Shown: positions 9,881 through 22,805 of the stretch, in pieces | How positions within the stretch are numbered: position 1 is the first letter of the stretch | Layout: each line of letters starts with the position of its first letter | DNA from: Penium margaritaceum | Lineage: Eukaryota; Streptophyta; Zygnematophyceae; Desmidiales; Peniaceae | Assembly: GCA_023375785.1 (NCBI GenBank) | Contig: SZWC01008622.1 | Coordinates: 49,653 to 113,652, forward strand | DNA length: 64,000 nucleotides | Direction: 5' to 3' | The notes under the pieces: generated by a model | Databases searched by the model: none | Told to the model about the DNA's origin: nothing | Seen by the model: the letters and a program-made list of their open reading frames with translations, nothing else | Program-made: the position numbers and the translations under genes

Positions 9881-10423
9881 GTGCACACGGATGAGCCGCG
9901 TGCGCTGGAGGGAGTTTTGACGTGGGCGCAGGTCGTCGCAGAATAGGCGATGTGACGGGGCGCATCCTTGCGCCGAGTAGGGGATACAGGTGGATGGTGG
10001 CGGAGGAATGATGAACGATGTAGTGGGCGCAGTGGTAAAACCACGTGCGCTGGCTGAAATAGGGGGATATAATGCGGCAAGGGGAGGGTGAGAGCCAATG
10101 CGCCGCGATAAATCTGTTGTCGGCGTGGGTGCAGGCTGTTGCGAAGCGGGCAGCTAGCTCATGCGGATCCTTGTGCTGGCCACAGATATTGATGATTGAT
10201 GATCAAGAGGCGGAAACAGATTATCACAGAGTGCACGCAAGGGGCGAACCGCGTGCGCTGCAGGAACGTTCGGCGTGGGTGCAGGTCGTCGTACAAGAGG
10301 CGATGCGACCAGGCAGATCCTTGTGCCAAGCAGAAAACGATGCGGAAGCGGACGGAACAGATAAAGGCGGATGCGGCTGACGGCTGGGTGGGCGCAGGGG
10401 CGAAACCATGTGTGCTGCGATGC
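9881..10423 (-). repeat. Internal module array of the LTR family
   Basis: On the minus strand, several partial or complete copies of a roughly 100-bp unit containing CACAAGGATC, GCGACGACCTGCGCCCACG, CAGCGCACGCGG and CGCCC-TGCGCCCACTC boxes, at about 9881-9980, 10023-10060, 10117-10180, 10228-10330 and 10382-10423. The same unit recurs in the sister elements at 23100-23640 and 37990-38645. Confidence 0.75.
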
Positions 10424-10695
10424 GATGCGGAAGATGATGAAGAGGAGGCGGCGAGGAGAACGATACGAGAACAGGTGCCGGATGAAGAGGAATTGATGAT
10501 GATCCAGACGCCGCAACGAGGGATGAAGATGATGGCCAAGGAGGAGGATACGCAGAGGCTGAGACCGATAGGAGTTTGGCAGCAGGAGGATGACGATGAT
10601 GCGGTGAGAGGTGTTGGAGCGGAGGGAGTATGAAAGAGTGGACAGAAGCGGAAGTGGACGCAGAGCTAGGCAACCAGTTCCTTTATTGTCAAGAG

Positions 10696-10902
10696 AGTGA
10701 TGGCTTGTTCCCCAGTTGGCCCAAGACCGACCGGCAGGAAGACTGGCGGTGTCCGATATCCTGACAGCTAGATGAAATCCGCTGCAGTACGACAAGTCGT
10801 ATGGTATGCAGTGATTCCGGTCCATAGATCAAGAGAGTCATGGCTTGTTCCCTAGTTGGCCCGAGACCAAAGGGCAGGAAGACTGGTGGTGTCCGATATA
10901 CT
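10696..10902 (-). repeat. Duplicated ~75-bp leader module, period about 134 bp
   Basis: Two copies (about 10696-10768 and 10830-10902) of the GACACC-CCAGTCTTCCTGCC ... CAACTGGGGAACAAGCC module, as in the other three elements. Confidence 0.8.
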
Positions 10903-11392
10903 GGAGGCGGAAGGCAGTCTGCCATTATTCACAACGAGTAGAGGTGGCGTGAGAGAGTGGCTCGAGGCAAAGGACATGAGGGAACAGAGGCAGACAATGC
11001 AAGTGGAAAGGATGATGTTGAGGGAGAAGATGAAGAAGACAGAAGCACTTGTAGGAGCTGGGATGATGCGTCGTGGTATGTTGCAGGCAGTTGGAAGGTT
11101 CCGAGATGATGACAGCAGGTGGCGGCTCGAGAGCTCCTTGCGACTGTTGCTGACGACGAGTCACCAATTGTCGGCCGCGGGCGTGAGATGGGCACAGGGC
11201 TTTCTCAGGGTGACGGGGCGGTTCTTCAGAGTACGGAGCACTTCAGGCGGTGCTGCTGATGTCAGCTGCTGGCGGAGCGGAGAGGCACGACGTGGCGGTA
11301 GAGGGGGTAGATGAATGCTGAGCGGGAGACCAAGGCAGCGACAGCGGTGGGGCGATGACTGGGTCACATGGCACCAGGTGATGTTGCCTGAG

Positions 11393-11404
11393 GCTCTGAT
11401 ACCA
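11393..11404 (-). other. Primer-binding site of element 2
   Basis: Minus-strand TGGTATCAGAGC directly after the LTR end GACA at 11405; initiator tRNA-Met type. Confidence 0.92.
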
Positions 11405-11955
11405 TGTCAAAAGAATATAATGAGCAGAGGCGTCAGGAGCAAACGTAGGCAGAAGCAATGGGGACGCATAGGGAGGTTGGTTGAGTGACAGGAGCTGAGA
11501 GGCATGAGCAGACTCGAGGAGTTCGCCGCTCAATATGAAGGAAGTTGAGACACCATATCTGGGAGATAGACGGAAGTCAAGGCGAGAGATAGATGGCGAT
11601 TACAGAACGAAGGACGACAAAGCAAAGAGCGGTGAGCTGGGACAGGTTGGCAAAGGCAGGATAAGCGAAAAGTGAGCAGCGCGAGGACACGACGGCAAAG
11701 CCGCTGAACAGAAGGAGAACAGGATGGATAGAACGGTTCTGGTTAAATTCGAATGAATGAACACTTGGCTTCTTTCTGCTAGCTGGATGCGGGTGACACA
11801 TGGCACTTTATTAGGGGATCTCTTTGACCGTTTCGGTCTCAACGGGTAGTTTCACGAGAGCTGTTGGTCAAGTTGGTTTGGTGCACGGCTTGAACCTTTA
11901 TTGAGAGCTCGAATATTTTCCGAGGAGCTTGTCTTGTCAGATTCTAGTTCCAACA
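11405..11955 (-). mobile_element. 5' LTR of element 2 (551 bp)
   Basis: On the minus strand it runs from TGTTGGAACTAGAATCTGACA at 11955 to GACA at 11405, next to the primer-binding site. It matches the 3' LTR (7831-8748 minus its MITE). Compared with that copy the TATA-containing stretch is deleted around 11762. The satellite resumes at 11956 with CATCACAC, in phase with the monomer interrupted at 7830. Confidence 0.9.
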
Positions 11956-12269
11956 CATCACACTTTGGCACTAGAGCATCATACTTTGGTATGGAACTAA
12001 ACACTTTGGTACTAGAGCGTTACACTTTGGCACTAGAGCATCACATTTTGGCACTAGAGTGTCATACTTTGGCACTAGAGTGTCACACTTTGGCACTAGC
12101 GCATCACACTTTGGCACTAGAGCTTCACAGTTTAGCACTAGGGCGTCATACTTTGGCACTAGAGTGCCACACCTTGGTACTCGAGTGTCACACTTTGGCA
12201 CTAGAGCGTCACACTTTGGCACTATAGCATCACACTTTGGCACTATAGCGTCACACTTTGGCACTAGAG

Positions 12270-14222
12270 CGTCACACTTAAACACCAGAGCTTCACACTT
12301 TGGCAATAGAGCGTCACACTTTGGCACTAGAGCGTCACACTTAAACACCAGAGCTTCACACTTTGGCAATAGAGCGTCACACTTTGGCACTAGAGCGTCA
12401 CACTTAAACACCAGAGCTTCACACTTTGGCAATAGAGCGTCACACTTTGGCACTAGAGCGTCACACTTAAACACCAGAGCTTCACACTTTGGCAATAGAG
12501 CGTCACACTTTGGCACTAGAGCGTCACACTTAAACACCAGAGCTTCACACTTTGGCAATAGAGCGTCACACTTTGGCACTAGAGCGTCACACTTAAACAC
12601 CAGAGCTTCACACTTTGGCAATAGAGCGTCACACTTTGGCACTAGAGCGTCACACTTAAACACCAGAGCTTCACACTTTGGCAATAGAGCGTCACACTTT
12701 GGCACTAGAGCGTCACACTTAAACACCAGAGCTTCACACTTTGGCAATAGAGCGTCACACTTTGGCACTAGAGCGTCACACTTAAACACCAGAGCTTCAC
12801 ACTTTGGCAATAGAGCGTCACACTTTGGCACTAGAGCGTCACACTTAAACACCAGAGCTTCACACTTTGGCAATAGAGCGTCACACTTTGGCACTAGAGC
12901 GTCACACTTAAACACCAGAGCTTCACACTTTGGCAATAGAGCGTCACACTTTGGCACTAGAGCGTCACACTTAAACACCAGAGCTTCACACTTTGGCAAT
13001 AGAGCGTCACACTTTGGCACTAGAGCGTCACACTTAAACACCAGAGCTTCACACTTTGGCAATAGAGCGTCACACTTTGGCACTAGAGCGTCACACTTAA
13101 ACACCAGAGCTTCACACTTTGGCAATAGAGCGTCACACTTTGGCACTAGAGCGTCACACTTAAACACCAGAGCTTCACACTTTGGCAATAGAGCGTCACA
13201 CTTTGGCACTAGAGCGTCACACTTAAACACCAGAGCTTCACACTTTGGCAATAGAGCGTCACACTTTGGCACTAGAGCGTCACACTTAAACACCAGAGCT
13301 TCACACTTTGGCAATAGAGCGTCACACTTTGGCACTAGAGCGTCACACTTAAACACCAGAGCTTCACACTTTGGCAATAGAGCGTCACACTTTGGCACTA
13401 GAGCGTCACACTTAAACACCAGAGCTTCACACTTTGGCAATAGAGCGTCACACTTTGGCACTAGAGCGTCACACTTAAACACCAGAGCTTCACACTTTGG
13501 CAATAGAGCGTCACACTTTGGCACTAGAGCGTCACACTTAAACACCAGAGCTTCACACTTTGGCAATAGAGCGTCACACTTTGGCACTAGAGCGTCACAC
13601 TTAAACACCAGAGCTTCACACTTTGGCAATAGAGCGTCACACTTTGGCACTAGAGCGTCACACTTAAACACCAGAGCTTCACACTTTGGCAATAGAGCGT
13701 CACACTTTGGCACTAGAGCGTCACACTTAAACACCAGAGCTTCACACTTTGGCAATAGAGCGTCACACTTTGGCACTAGAGCGTCACACTTAAACACCAG
13801 AGCTTCACACTTTGGCAATAGAGCGTCACACTTTGGCACTAGAGCGTCACACTTAAACACCAGAGCTTCACACTTTGGCAATAGAGCGTCACACTTTGGC
13901 ACTAGAGCGTCACACTTAAACACCAGAGCTTCACACTTTGGCAATAGAGCGTCACACTTTGGCACTAGAGCGTCACACTTAAACACCAGAGCTTCACACT
14001 TTGGCAATAGAGCGTCACACTTTGGCACTAGAGCGTCACACTTAAACACCAGAGCTTCACACTTTGGCAATAGAGCGTCACACTTTGGCACTAGAGCGTC
14101 ACACTTAAACACCAGAGCTTCACACTTTGGCAATAGAGCGTCACACTTTGGCACTAGAGCGTCACACTTAAACACCAGAGCTTCACACTTTGGCAATAGA
14201 GCGTCACACTTTGGCACTAGAG
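12270..14222 (+). repeat. 63-bp higher-order repeat, 31 copies
   Basis: Three monomers form the unit: one with CACTTAAACACCAGAG, one with TTTGGCAATAGAG and one consensus type. The ACTTAAACACC landmark recurs at exact 63-bp spacing from 12280 to 14170 (30 intervals), and the copies read as essentially identical. One further copy of the variant monomer sits at 14485, exactly 15 monomers beyond the last. Such uniformity among otherwise diverged monomers implies very recent amplification (or assembly duplication). Confidence 0.96.
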
Positions 14223-15369
14223 CGTCACACTTGGGGACTAGAGCGTCACATGTTGGCACTAGAGCATCACATTTTGGCATTAGAGATTCACACTTTGGCA
14301 CTAAAACTTCACACTTCGGCACTAGAGCGTCACACGTTGGCACTGGAGCTTCACACTTTGGCAACAGAGCGTCACACTTTGGCACTACAGCATCACACTT
14401 TGGCACTATAGCGTCACAGTTTGGCACTAGAGCATCACACTTTGCCATTAGAGCGTCACACTTTGGCACTAGAGCGTCACACTTAAACACCAGAGCTTCA
14501 CACTTTGGCAATAGAGCGTCACACTTTGGCACTAGAGCTTCACACTTTGGCACTAGGTCTTCACACTTTGGCACTAGAGCGTCACACTTTGGCAGTAGAG
14601 CCTTACACTTTGGAACTATATATTTACACTTCAGCACCAGAGGTTCACACTTTGGCACTAGAGATTCACACTTTGGCACTAGAGCTCCACACTTTGGCAA
14701 TAGAGCGTCACACATTTGTACTAGAGCGTCACACATTTGCACTAGAGCATCACACTTTGGCACTAGAGTGTCACACTTTGGCACTAGAGCGTCACACTTG
14801 GGCACTAGAGCGTCACACTTTGGTACTAGAGCGTTACACTTTGGCACTAGAGCGTCACACTCTGGCACTAGAGCGTCACACTTTGGCACTAGAGCATCAC
14901 ATTTTGGCACTAGAGTGTCACGCTTTGGCACTAGAGCATCACAGTTTGGCACTACAGCATCACACTTTGGCACTAGAGCTTCACGCTTTGGCATTAGAGC
15001 GTCCCATTTTCGCACTAGAGCGTCATACTTTGGCACTAGAGCTTCACAATTTGGCACTAGAGCATCACACTTTGTCACTAGGGCGTCAAACTTTGGCACT
15101 ATATATCCACACTTTGGCACTATATATTCACATATTGGCACTAGAGCATCACGCTTTGGCACCAGAGCTTCACACCTTGGCACTAGAGCGTCACGCTTTG
15201 GCACTAGAGCATCACACTTTGGCACTAGAGCTTCACAATCTGGAACACGAGCATCACATTTTGACACAAGAACGTCAGACTTTGGCACTAGAGTGTCACA
15301 CTTTGGCACTAGAGCATCAGACTTTGGCACTGGAGCTTCACAATTTGGCACTAGAGCATCCCACTTTGG

Positions 15370-15705
15370 GACTAGAGCGGCACACGTTGGCACTAGGGTG
15401 TCACAGTTTTGCACTAGAGCTTCACACTTTGGCACTAGAGTGTCACACTTTGGCACTAGAGCTCCACACTTTGGCACTAGAGCGTCACACGTTGGCACTA
15501 GAGCGTCACAGTTTGGCACTAGAGCGTCACACTTTGGCACTAGAGTGTCACACTTTGGCACTAGAGCATCACACTTTGGCACTAGAGCGGCACACGTTGG
15601 CACTAGGGTGTCACAGTTTTGCACTAGAGCTTCACACTTTGGCACTAGAGTGTCACACTTTGGCACTAGAGCTCCACACTTTGGCACTAGAGCGTCACAA
15701 GTTGG
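15370..15705 (+). repeat. 210-bp satellite doublet
   Basis: A block holding GCGGCACACGTTGG, GTGTCACAGTTTTGC and GCTCCACACTTTGG monomers at 15377 recurs at 15587, exactly ten monomers later. Confidence 0.8.
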
Positions 15706-17664
15706 CACTAGAGTATCACACATTGGCACTAGAAATCCACACTTTGGCACAGGAGCTCCACACTTTGGCACTAGAGAGTCACATTGGCACTAGAGCGCCA
15801 CATTTTGGCACTAGAGCTTCACACTTTGGCACTAGAGCGTCACACTTTGGCACTAGAACGTCACACTTTGGAACTAGAGCGTCATTCTTCGGCACTAGAG
15901 CATCACAATTTGGCTCTAGTGCTTCACCCTTTGGCATTAGAGCTCCATACTTTGGCACTAGAGCATCACACTTTGGCACTAGAGCGTCACACATTGGCAC
16001 TAGTGCATCACACTTGGGCACCAGAGCTTCAAACTTCGGCACTAGAGCGTCACACTTTGGCACTGGAGCATCAGACTTTGGCTCTAGAGCTTCATATTTA
16101 AGCACTAGAGCATCACATCCTGGCACCAGAGCATCACACGTTGGCACTAGATCTTCACACTTTGGCACTTTAGCATCATAATTTGGCACTAGAGCTTAAC
16201 ACTGTGGCACTAGAGCGTCGCACTTTGGCACTAGAGCGTCACACTTGAGCACTAGAGCGTAACACATTGGCAGTAGAGCGTCAGACTTTCGCACTACAGC
16301 GTCACACTTTGGCACTATATGGTCACAACTTGGCACTAGAGCGTCACACTTTCGCACTAGAGCGTCACACGTTGGCACTAGAGCGTTACACTTAGGCACT
16401 AAAGCGTCACGCATTGGTACTAGCACTTTACAATTTGGCACTAGAGTGTCACGCTTTGGCACTAGAGCGTCACACTTTGGCACTAGAGCGTCACACTTTG
16501 GGAGTAGAGAGTCACAGTTTGGAACACGAGCGTCACATTTTGGCACTAGAGCATCACACTTCAGTGCTAGAGCATCACACTTTGGCACTAGAGCGTCACA
16601 CTTCGGCACTAGAGCTTCACACTTTGGCAGTAGAGCGTCACAGTTTGGCACACGAGTGTCACACTTTGGCACTAGAGTTTCACACTTTGGCAGTAGAGCG
16701 TCACACTTTGGCACTAGAGCGTCACACTTTGGCACTAGAGCTTCACACTTTGGCACTAGAGCGTCACCCTTTGGCACTAGAGCTTTGCACTTTGGCACTA
16801 GAGCGTCACGTATTGGCACTAGAGCATCATACTTTGGTACTAGAGCTTCACACTTTGGCACTAGAGTGTCGCCTTGGCAATAAAGCGTCACACTTTGGCA
16901 CTAGAGCGTCATACTTTGGCACTAGAGCTTCACACTTTGGCACGATAGCATCACACTTTCGCACTATGGTATCACACTTTGGCACTAGAGCATCACACTC
17001 TGGCACTAGAGCGTAACACTTTGGCACTAGAGCGTCAGACTTTGGCACTAGAGCGTAGTACTTTGCCACTATAGCTCCACACTCAGGCAGTAGAGCGTCA
17101 CACATTGGCACTAGAGCGTCACACTTTGGCACTAGAGTGTCACACTTTGGCTTTAGAGCGTCACACTTTGGCACTAAAGCGTCACACTTTGGCACTAGAG
17201 TGTCACACATTGGCACTAGAGCTCCACCTTTTGGTACTAAAGCGCCACACTTTGGCACTAGAGCATAACGTTTTGGCACTAGAGCGTCACACTTTGGCAC
17301 TAGAGTGTCACAGTTTGGCAATAGAGCGTCACACTTTGGCATTAGAGCGTCCCACTTTGGCTCTAGAGTGTCACACTTTGGCACTGGAGCTTCATAATTT
17401 GGCACTAGAGCATCACTCTTTCTCACTAGAGCGTCACCCTTTGGCACTAGAGCATCACACATTGGCACTAGAGCTTCACACTTTGGCACTGTAACTTCAC
17501 ACACTTTGGCACTAGAGCGTCACACTTTGGAACCGCAGCTTCACACTTTGGCAATATAGCGTCAACCTTTGGCACTAGAGCATCACACTTTGGCACTAGA
17601 GCGTCACACTTTGGCACTAGAGCGTCACACTTTGGCATTAGACCATCACACTTTGGCACAAGAG

Positions 17665-17840
17665 CGTCACACGTTGATACCAGAGCTTCAATCTTTGGCA
17701 CTCGAGCGTCACACTTTGGCACTAGAGCGTCACACTTTGGCACTAGAGCGTCACACGTTGATACCAGAGCTTCAATCTTTGGCACTCGAGCGTCACACTT
17801 TGGCACTAGAGCGTCACACTTTGGCACTAGAGCTTCACAC
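17665..17840 (+). repeat. 84-bp satellite doublet
   Basis: The block ACGTTGATACCAGAGCTTCA at 17671 is repeated at 17755 with its three following monomers, a four-monomer duplication. Confidence 0.8.
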
Positions 17841-19199
17841 TTTGGCACTAGAGCTTCACACTTTGGTACTAGAGCGTCACACTTTGGCACCAGAGCCTTA
17901 CACTTTGGCCATATAGTTTTACACTTTGGCACTAGAGCTTCACACATTGGCACTAGAGCTTCACACATTGGCACTAGAGCTCCACACATTGGCATTATAG
18001 CGTCACACTTTGGTAATAGATCGTCACACATTTACACTAGAGCGTCACACTTTGGCACAAGAGCATCACACTTTGGCACTAGAGCGTCACACTTTGGCAC
18101 TAGAGCGTCACACTTTGGTACTAGAGTGCCACACTTTGGCACTAGAGCATCACATTTTGACACTAGAGCGTCACACTTTGGCACTAGAGCGTCACCTTTT
18201 GGCACTAGAGCGTCACACTTTGGCACTATAGCATCACACTTTCGCAATAGAGCATTACACTTTGGCACTAGAGCTTCACACTTTGGCATTAGAGCGTCAC
18301 ACTGTGGCACTAGAGCGTCATACTTTGCCACTAGATGTTCACACTTTGGCACTAGAGCGTCACACTTTGTCAGTAGAGCATCAAACTTTGGCACTAGAGC
18401 TCCACGCTTTGGCACTAGATCTTCACACTTTGGCACTAGAGCATCACGCGTTGGCACTAGAGCTTCACACTTTGGCACTAGAGCATCACGCGTTGGCACT
18501 AGAGCTTCACACTTTGGCACTAGAGCGTCACACTTTGGCACTAGAGTGCCACATTTTGGCACTAGAGCATCACACTTTGGCACGAGAGCATCACATTTTG
18601 GCACACGATCATCATACGTTGGCACTAGAGTGTCACACTTTGGCACTAGAGCGTCACAGTTTGGCACTATAGCATCACACTTTGGCACTATAACTCAACA
18701 CTTCGGCACAAGAGCTCCATCATTTGGCACTAGAGCGTCAGACTGGCACTAAAGCGTCACACTTTGGCACTAGAGCTTCACACTTTGGCACTATGACGTC
18801 ACACTTTGGCACTAGATCATCACAATTTGGCACTAAAGCGTCACACTTTGGCACTAGAGCATCACACTTTGGCACTAGAGCGTCACACATCGGCACTAGA
18901 GCGTCACAATTAGAGACTAGTGCTTCACACTTTGGCACTAGAGCTCCATATTTTGGCACTAGAGCGTCACACTTTGGCAGTAGAGCATCACACATTAGCA
19001 CTAGAGCATCACACCTTGGCAATAGAGCTTCACAATTTGGCACTAGAGCATCACACTTTAGCACTGGAGCGTCATAGTTAGGCTCTAGAGCGTCATACTT
19101 TGGCACTAGAGCGTCACACTCTGGCACTAGAGCATCGCACATTGGCACTAGAGCGTCACACGTTGGCATTAGAGCGTCACACTTTGGCACTAGAGCGTC

Positions 19200-20060
19200 G
19201 CACTTTTACACTAGTGCTTCACACTGTGGCAATAGACCATCACACTTGGGCACTAGAGCGTCACACTTTGGCATTAGAGCGTCACACTTTGACACCAGAT
19301 ATTCACACTTTGGCACTAGAGCGTCACACTTTGGCACTAGAGCGTCACACTTTGGTACTAGAGCGTCACACTTTGGCACTAGAGCGTCACACTTTGACAC
19401 TAGCGCTTCAGACTGTGGCAATAGAGCATCACACATGGGCACTAGAGCGTCACACTTTGGCATTAGAGCGTCACAGTTTGACACCAGATATTCATGCTTT
19501 GGTACTAGAGCGTCACACTTTGGCACTAGAGCGTCAGACGTTGGCACTAGAGCGTAACACTTTGGCACTAGAGCATCAGACTTTGGCACAAGAGCGTCAC
19601 ACTTTGGCACTAGAGCATCGCACTTTGGCACTAGAGCGTCACACTTTGGCACTATAGTGTCACACGTTGGCACTAGAGCTCAACTCTTTGGCACTAGAGC
19701 GTCACACTTTGGTACTAGAGCGTCACACTTTGGCACTAGAGCATCGCACTTTGGCACTAGAGCGTCACACTTTGGCACTATAGTGTCACACGTTGGCACT
19801 AGAGCTCAACTCTTTGGCACTAGAGCGTCACACTTTGGTACTAGAGCGTCACACATTGGCACAAGAGCGTCACATTTTGGCACTATAGCTTCACACTTTG
19901 GCACTATAGCTTCACACTTTGGCACTAGAGCTTCCCACTTTGGCACTAGAGCGTCACACATTGGCACAAGAGCGTCACATTTTGGCACTATAGCTTCACA
20001 CTTTGGCACTATAGCTTCACACTTTGGCACTAGAGCTTCCCACTTTGGCACTAGAGCTTT
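19200..20060 (+). repeat. Cluster of 126-189 bp satellite doublets
   Basis: CTAG-GCTTCA-ACTGTGGCAATAG occurs at 19211 and 19400 (189 bp). TAGTGTCACACGTTGGC with GAGCTCAACTCTTTGG occurs at 19655 and 19781 (126 bp). The GCTTCCCACTTTGG and CATTTTGGCACTATAG group is also doubled around 19860-20050. Adjacent doublets of different length show repeated local unequal exchange or slippage. Confidence 0.75.
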
Positions 20061-21452
20061 ACACCTTGGCATTATAGCATCACACCTTGGCACTGGAGCG
20101 TCACACTTTGGCACTAGAGCTTCAGACGTTGGCACTAGAGCATCACACGTTGGCACTAGAGCATCACACTTTGGCACTAGAGCGTCACACATTGGCACTA
20201 GAACGTCATACTTTGGAACTAGAGCATCAGACTTTGGCACTAGAGCTTCGAAATTTGGCAGTATAGCATCACACTTTGGCACTAGAGTGTCACACTTTGG
20301 CACTAGAGTGTCACACTTTGGCAGTAGAGCGTCACACTTGGGCACTAGAGCGTCACACTTTGGTACTAGAGCGTCACACTTTGGCACTAGATCGTCACAC
20401 TTTGGCACTAGAGCATCACACTTTGGCACTAGAGCTTCATATTTTGGCACAAGAGCGTCTCACTTTGGCTCTAGAGCGTCACACTTTGGCACTAGAGCGT
20501 CACACCTTGGCAGTAGAGTGTCACACTTTGGCATTAGAGCATCACACTTTGGTACTATAGCGTCACACTTTGACACTGGACCTTCCTACTTTGGCACTAG
20601 AGCGTCACACTTTTGGCACTAGAGCATCACACTTTGGCACTAGATCTTCACACTTTGGCACTAGAATTTCAGACTTTGGCACTAGAGCGTCACAATTTGG
20701 CACTAGAGCCTTACACTTTGGCACTAGACCTCTACGCTTTGGCACTAGATCTTCACACTTTGGTACTAGAGCTTCACACTTTGGAACTAGAGCTCTACAC
20801 TTTGGCACTAGAGCGTCACACGTTTGCACTAGAGCGTCAAACCTTGGCACTAGAGCATCACACTTTGGCACAAGAGCGTCACACTTTGGCACTAGCGCGT
20901 CAAACGTTGGCACTAGAGCGTCACACTTCGGCACTAGAGGGTCACACTCTGGTACTAGAGTGTCACTCTTTGGCACTAGAGCGTCACATTTTCGCACTAG
21001 AGCGTCACACTTTGGCACTAGAGCGTCATACTTTGGCACTATAGCATCACACTTTGGCACTAGAGCTTCACATTTTGGCATGCGAGCGTCACACTTTGGC
21101 ACTAGATCATCACACTTTGGCACTAGAGCTTCACACTTTGGCACTAGAGCGTCACCCTTTGTCACTAGAGCGTCACACTTTGGCACTATAGCTCCACACT
21201 TTGGCACTAGAGATTCACACTTTCGCACTAGAGCATCACGCGTTGGCACTAGAGCTTCACACTTTGGTACTATAGCATCACACTTTGGCACTAGAGCGTC
21301 ACACTTTGGTACTAGAGTGTCACACTTTGGCACTAGAGCGTCACACTTTGGCACTAGAACGTAAGACATTGGCACTAGAGGGTCACACTTTGGCACTAGA
21401 GCGTCACACTTTGGCACTAGACCTTCACACGTTGGCATTAGAGCATCACACC

Positions 21453-22091
21453 GTCAGGAAAAAAATGACTCCGACAAGGTTCGCTCCATCACCCATTGGA
21501 CATTCCGATCTCTCAAAAAACTGTTCAGCCTTTTGCATTATCCACCTCGGTAATAACAGTTTGTAGCTGTTGTCGGTGCACCCACTAGTCAACGGACAAG
21601 CATACCGAGTGATCCCCTCATAAAATGATAAACTTGTCACAAGCGCGTCCGGCTAGCGTACAAGCCGTTAGATATCCGTTTTGCTTCCTGCTCTCATGTA
21701 TATATGGAGGATGTACATTGCCTCCCAAATTAACCAGAACAATTATGTTCATTCATGTTCCCTTATGGTTCGGAGGCTTCGCCGCCGTGTTCTCCCTCTT
21801 CTCGCCCGTCGCTCTCACTGCCTTTGCTCACCATTCCCATCTCACTTCACTTCGTCACTCTTGACTCTTCAGCTAAACTTTGCACATCACTCGCTTCGCC
21901 CTCGTGCTCTCTCAAGTGCCATCTATCTATCTCAAAACTCCGGTGCCTCACATCTCTCAAGACTGTGAAAAACTCCTTGAAACCACACTCTCCTCTTTGC
22001 TTCCATCATCCCGCTGACACGCTCCTGCATGTCCCAAGTGCTTCTGCTCACTCCTGCTCCCACCGTCCTCACTCATTGCATTCTTCTGACA
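21453..22091 (+). mobile_element. 5' LTR of element 3 (about 639 bp)
   Basis: Ends TTCTTCTGACA at 22091 against a primer-binding site. It shares GCGTCCGGCTAGCG, AAGCCGTTAGATATC, GGAGGATGT-CATT-CCTCC and TTAACCAGAACA with the LTRs at 36415 and 39515. The start is uncertain: satellite gives way to CGTCAGG at about 21451-21453 without a clean TG, so the first bases may be lost or mutated. Confidence 0.8.
21699..21705 (+). promoter_or_regulatory. TATA-like element in LTR 3
   Basis: TATATATGG, 3-4 bp upstream of the GGAGGATGTACATT block conserved in all LTRs of the family. Confidence 0.5.
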
Positions 22092-22103
22092 TGGTATCAG
22101 AGC
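22092..22103 (+). other. Primer-binding site of element 3
   Basis: TGGTATCAGAGC immediately after the LTR end; initiator tRNA-Met type. Confidence 0.92.
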
Positions 22104-22593
22104 GTCTGGCGACATCACTTGGTGCCCCGTGACCGAGTCATTGCTCTGCCTCCACCAGCACTCCACTTCATGGCTCGGTGATCCTCTGCCGCTGCCACCA
22201 TCACATCGCGACTCCCGCTTCACCAACAACTGACATTAGCAGCGCCGCTTGGAGTGTTCATCATGCTGAAGTAACGTCTCGTCATCCTGAGAAAGCCCTG
22301 TGCCCATTCCGCATTCGTGGCCATCAATCAGTGACTTGTCGTCCACAACAGCCGTAAGCAGCTTCCGAGGCTCCGCCTGTCGTCAACTTCTGAGAAGCTT
22401 CCTGATATCCGCTGTCTGCTACATCTCATCGCCTCAGCTGCCGCACCTGCCTCTGCCTTCCTCACTTCCCTCCATCAGTCTCCTCTACTTCACCCATCTC
22501 AATCCCCTCAACTTCTCTGCATTCTTCATCTCGAGCCGCGTCCTCGCACCGCCCTCTCATGTTGTCAGCAACAGCAATGCAACTCCTATCATC

Positions 22594-22805
22594 AGGACAT
22601 CGGACACCACCAGTCTTCATGCTCCCATTGCGAGCCAAATGGGGAACAAGCCGTCACTCTCCCGACATCCGTGGACTAGTGTCTCTGCTCGCCGCAAAAC
22701 TCCCGTTGCTGCAACCAACTTACTCTTGTTGCCATGATATCGGATACCACTAGTATTCCAGCCCGTCGTTCTTGGGCCAACTGGGGAACGAGCCGTCACT
22801 CTTCT
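22594..22805 (+). repeat. Duplicated ~75-bp leader module, period about 141 bp
   Basis: Copies at 22594-22668 and 22735-22805, each a GGACACCACCAGTCTTC-type box followed by GGGGAACAAGCCGTCACTCT. Confidence 0.8.

Larger units (their letters stand above)
9490..11392 (-). mobile_element. Leader/internal non-coding region of element 2
   Basis: Lies between the PBS and the Gag-like frame. On the minus strand it is C/T-rich with many CATCATC and CTTCC stretches, typical of this family. It contains the 140-bp-period module (10696-10902) and the AAGGATCCGC...CGCGACGACCTGCGCCC module array (9881-10423). Short frames differ from those of the sister elements and show no conserved protein. Confidence 0.7.
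11956..21452 (+). repeat. 21-bp satellite, block 3
   Basis: About 9.5 kb of the same satellite in the same orientation. Contains the perfect 63-bp x 31 array, 84-, 126-, 189- and 210-bp doublets and otherwise diverse monomers. The frames of 1,266 codons (minus) and 1,244 codons (plus) lie here and are by-products of the period. The right end breaks into LTR element 3 at about 21453. Confidence 0.97.

Noticed and set aside
12270-14222. CRISPR-like array (regular short repeats)
   Set aside because: Copies are contiguous with no unique spacers, no cas genes, and the genome is eukaryotic.
11971-15771. A 1,266-codon minus-strand ORF and a 1,244-codon plus-strand ORF over the same DNA
   Set aside because: Both follow from a 21-bp repeat lacking stops in three frames. 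No domain, start context or codon-level selection is seen, and indels elsewhere in the satellite freely break the frames.
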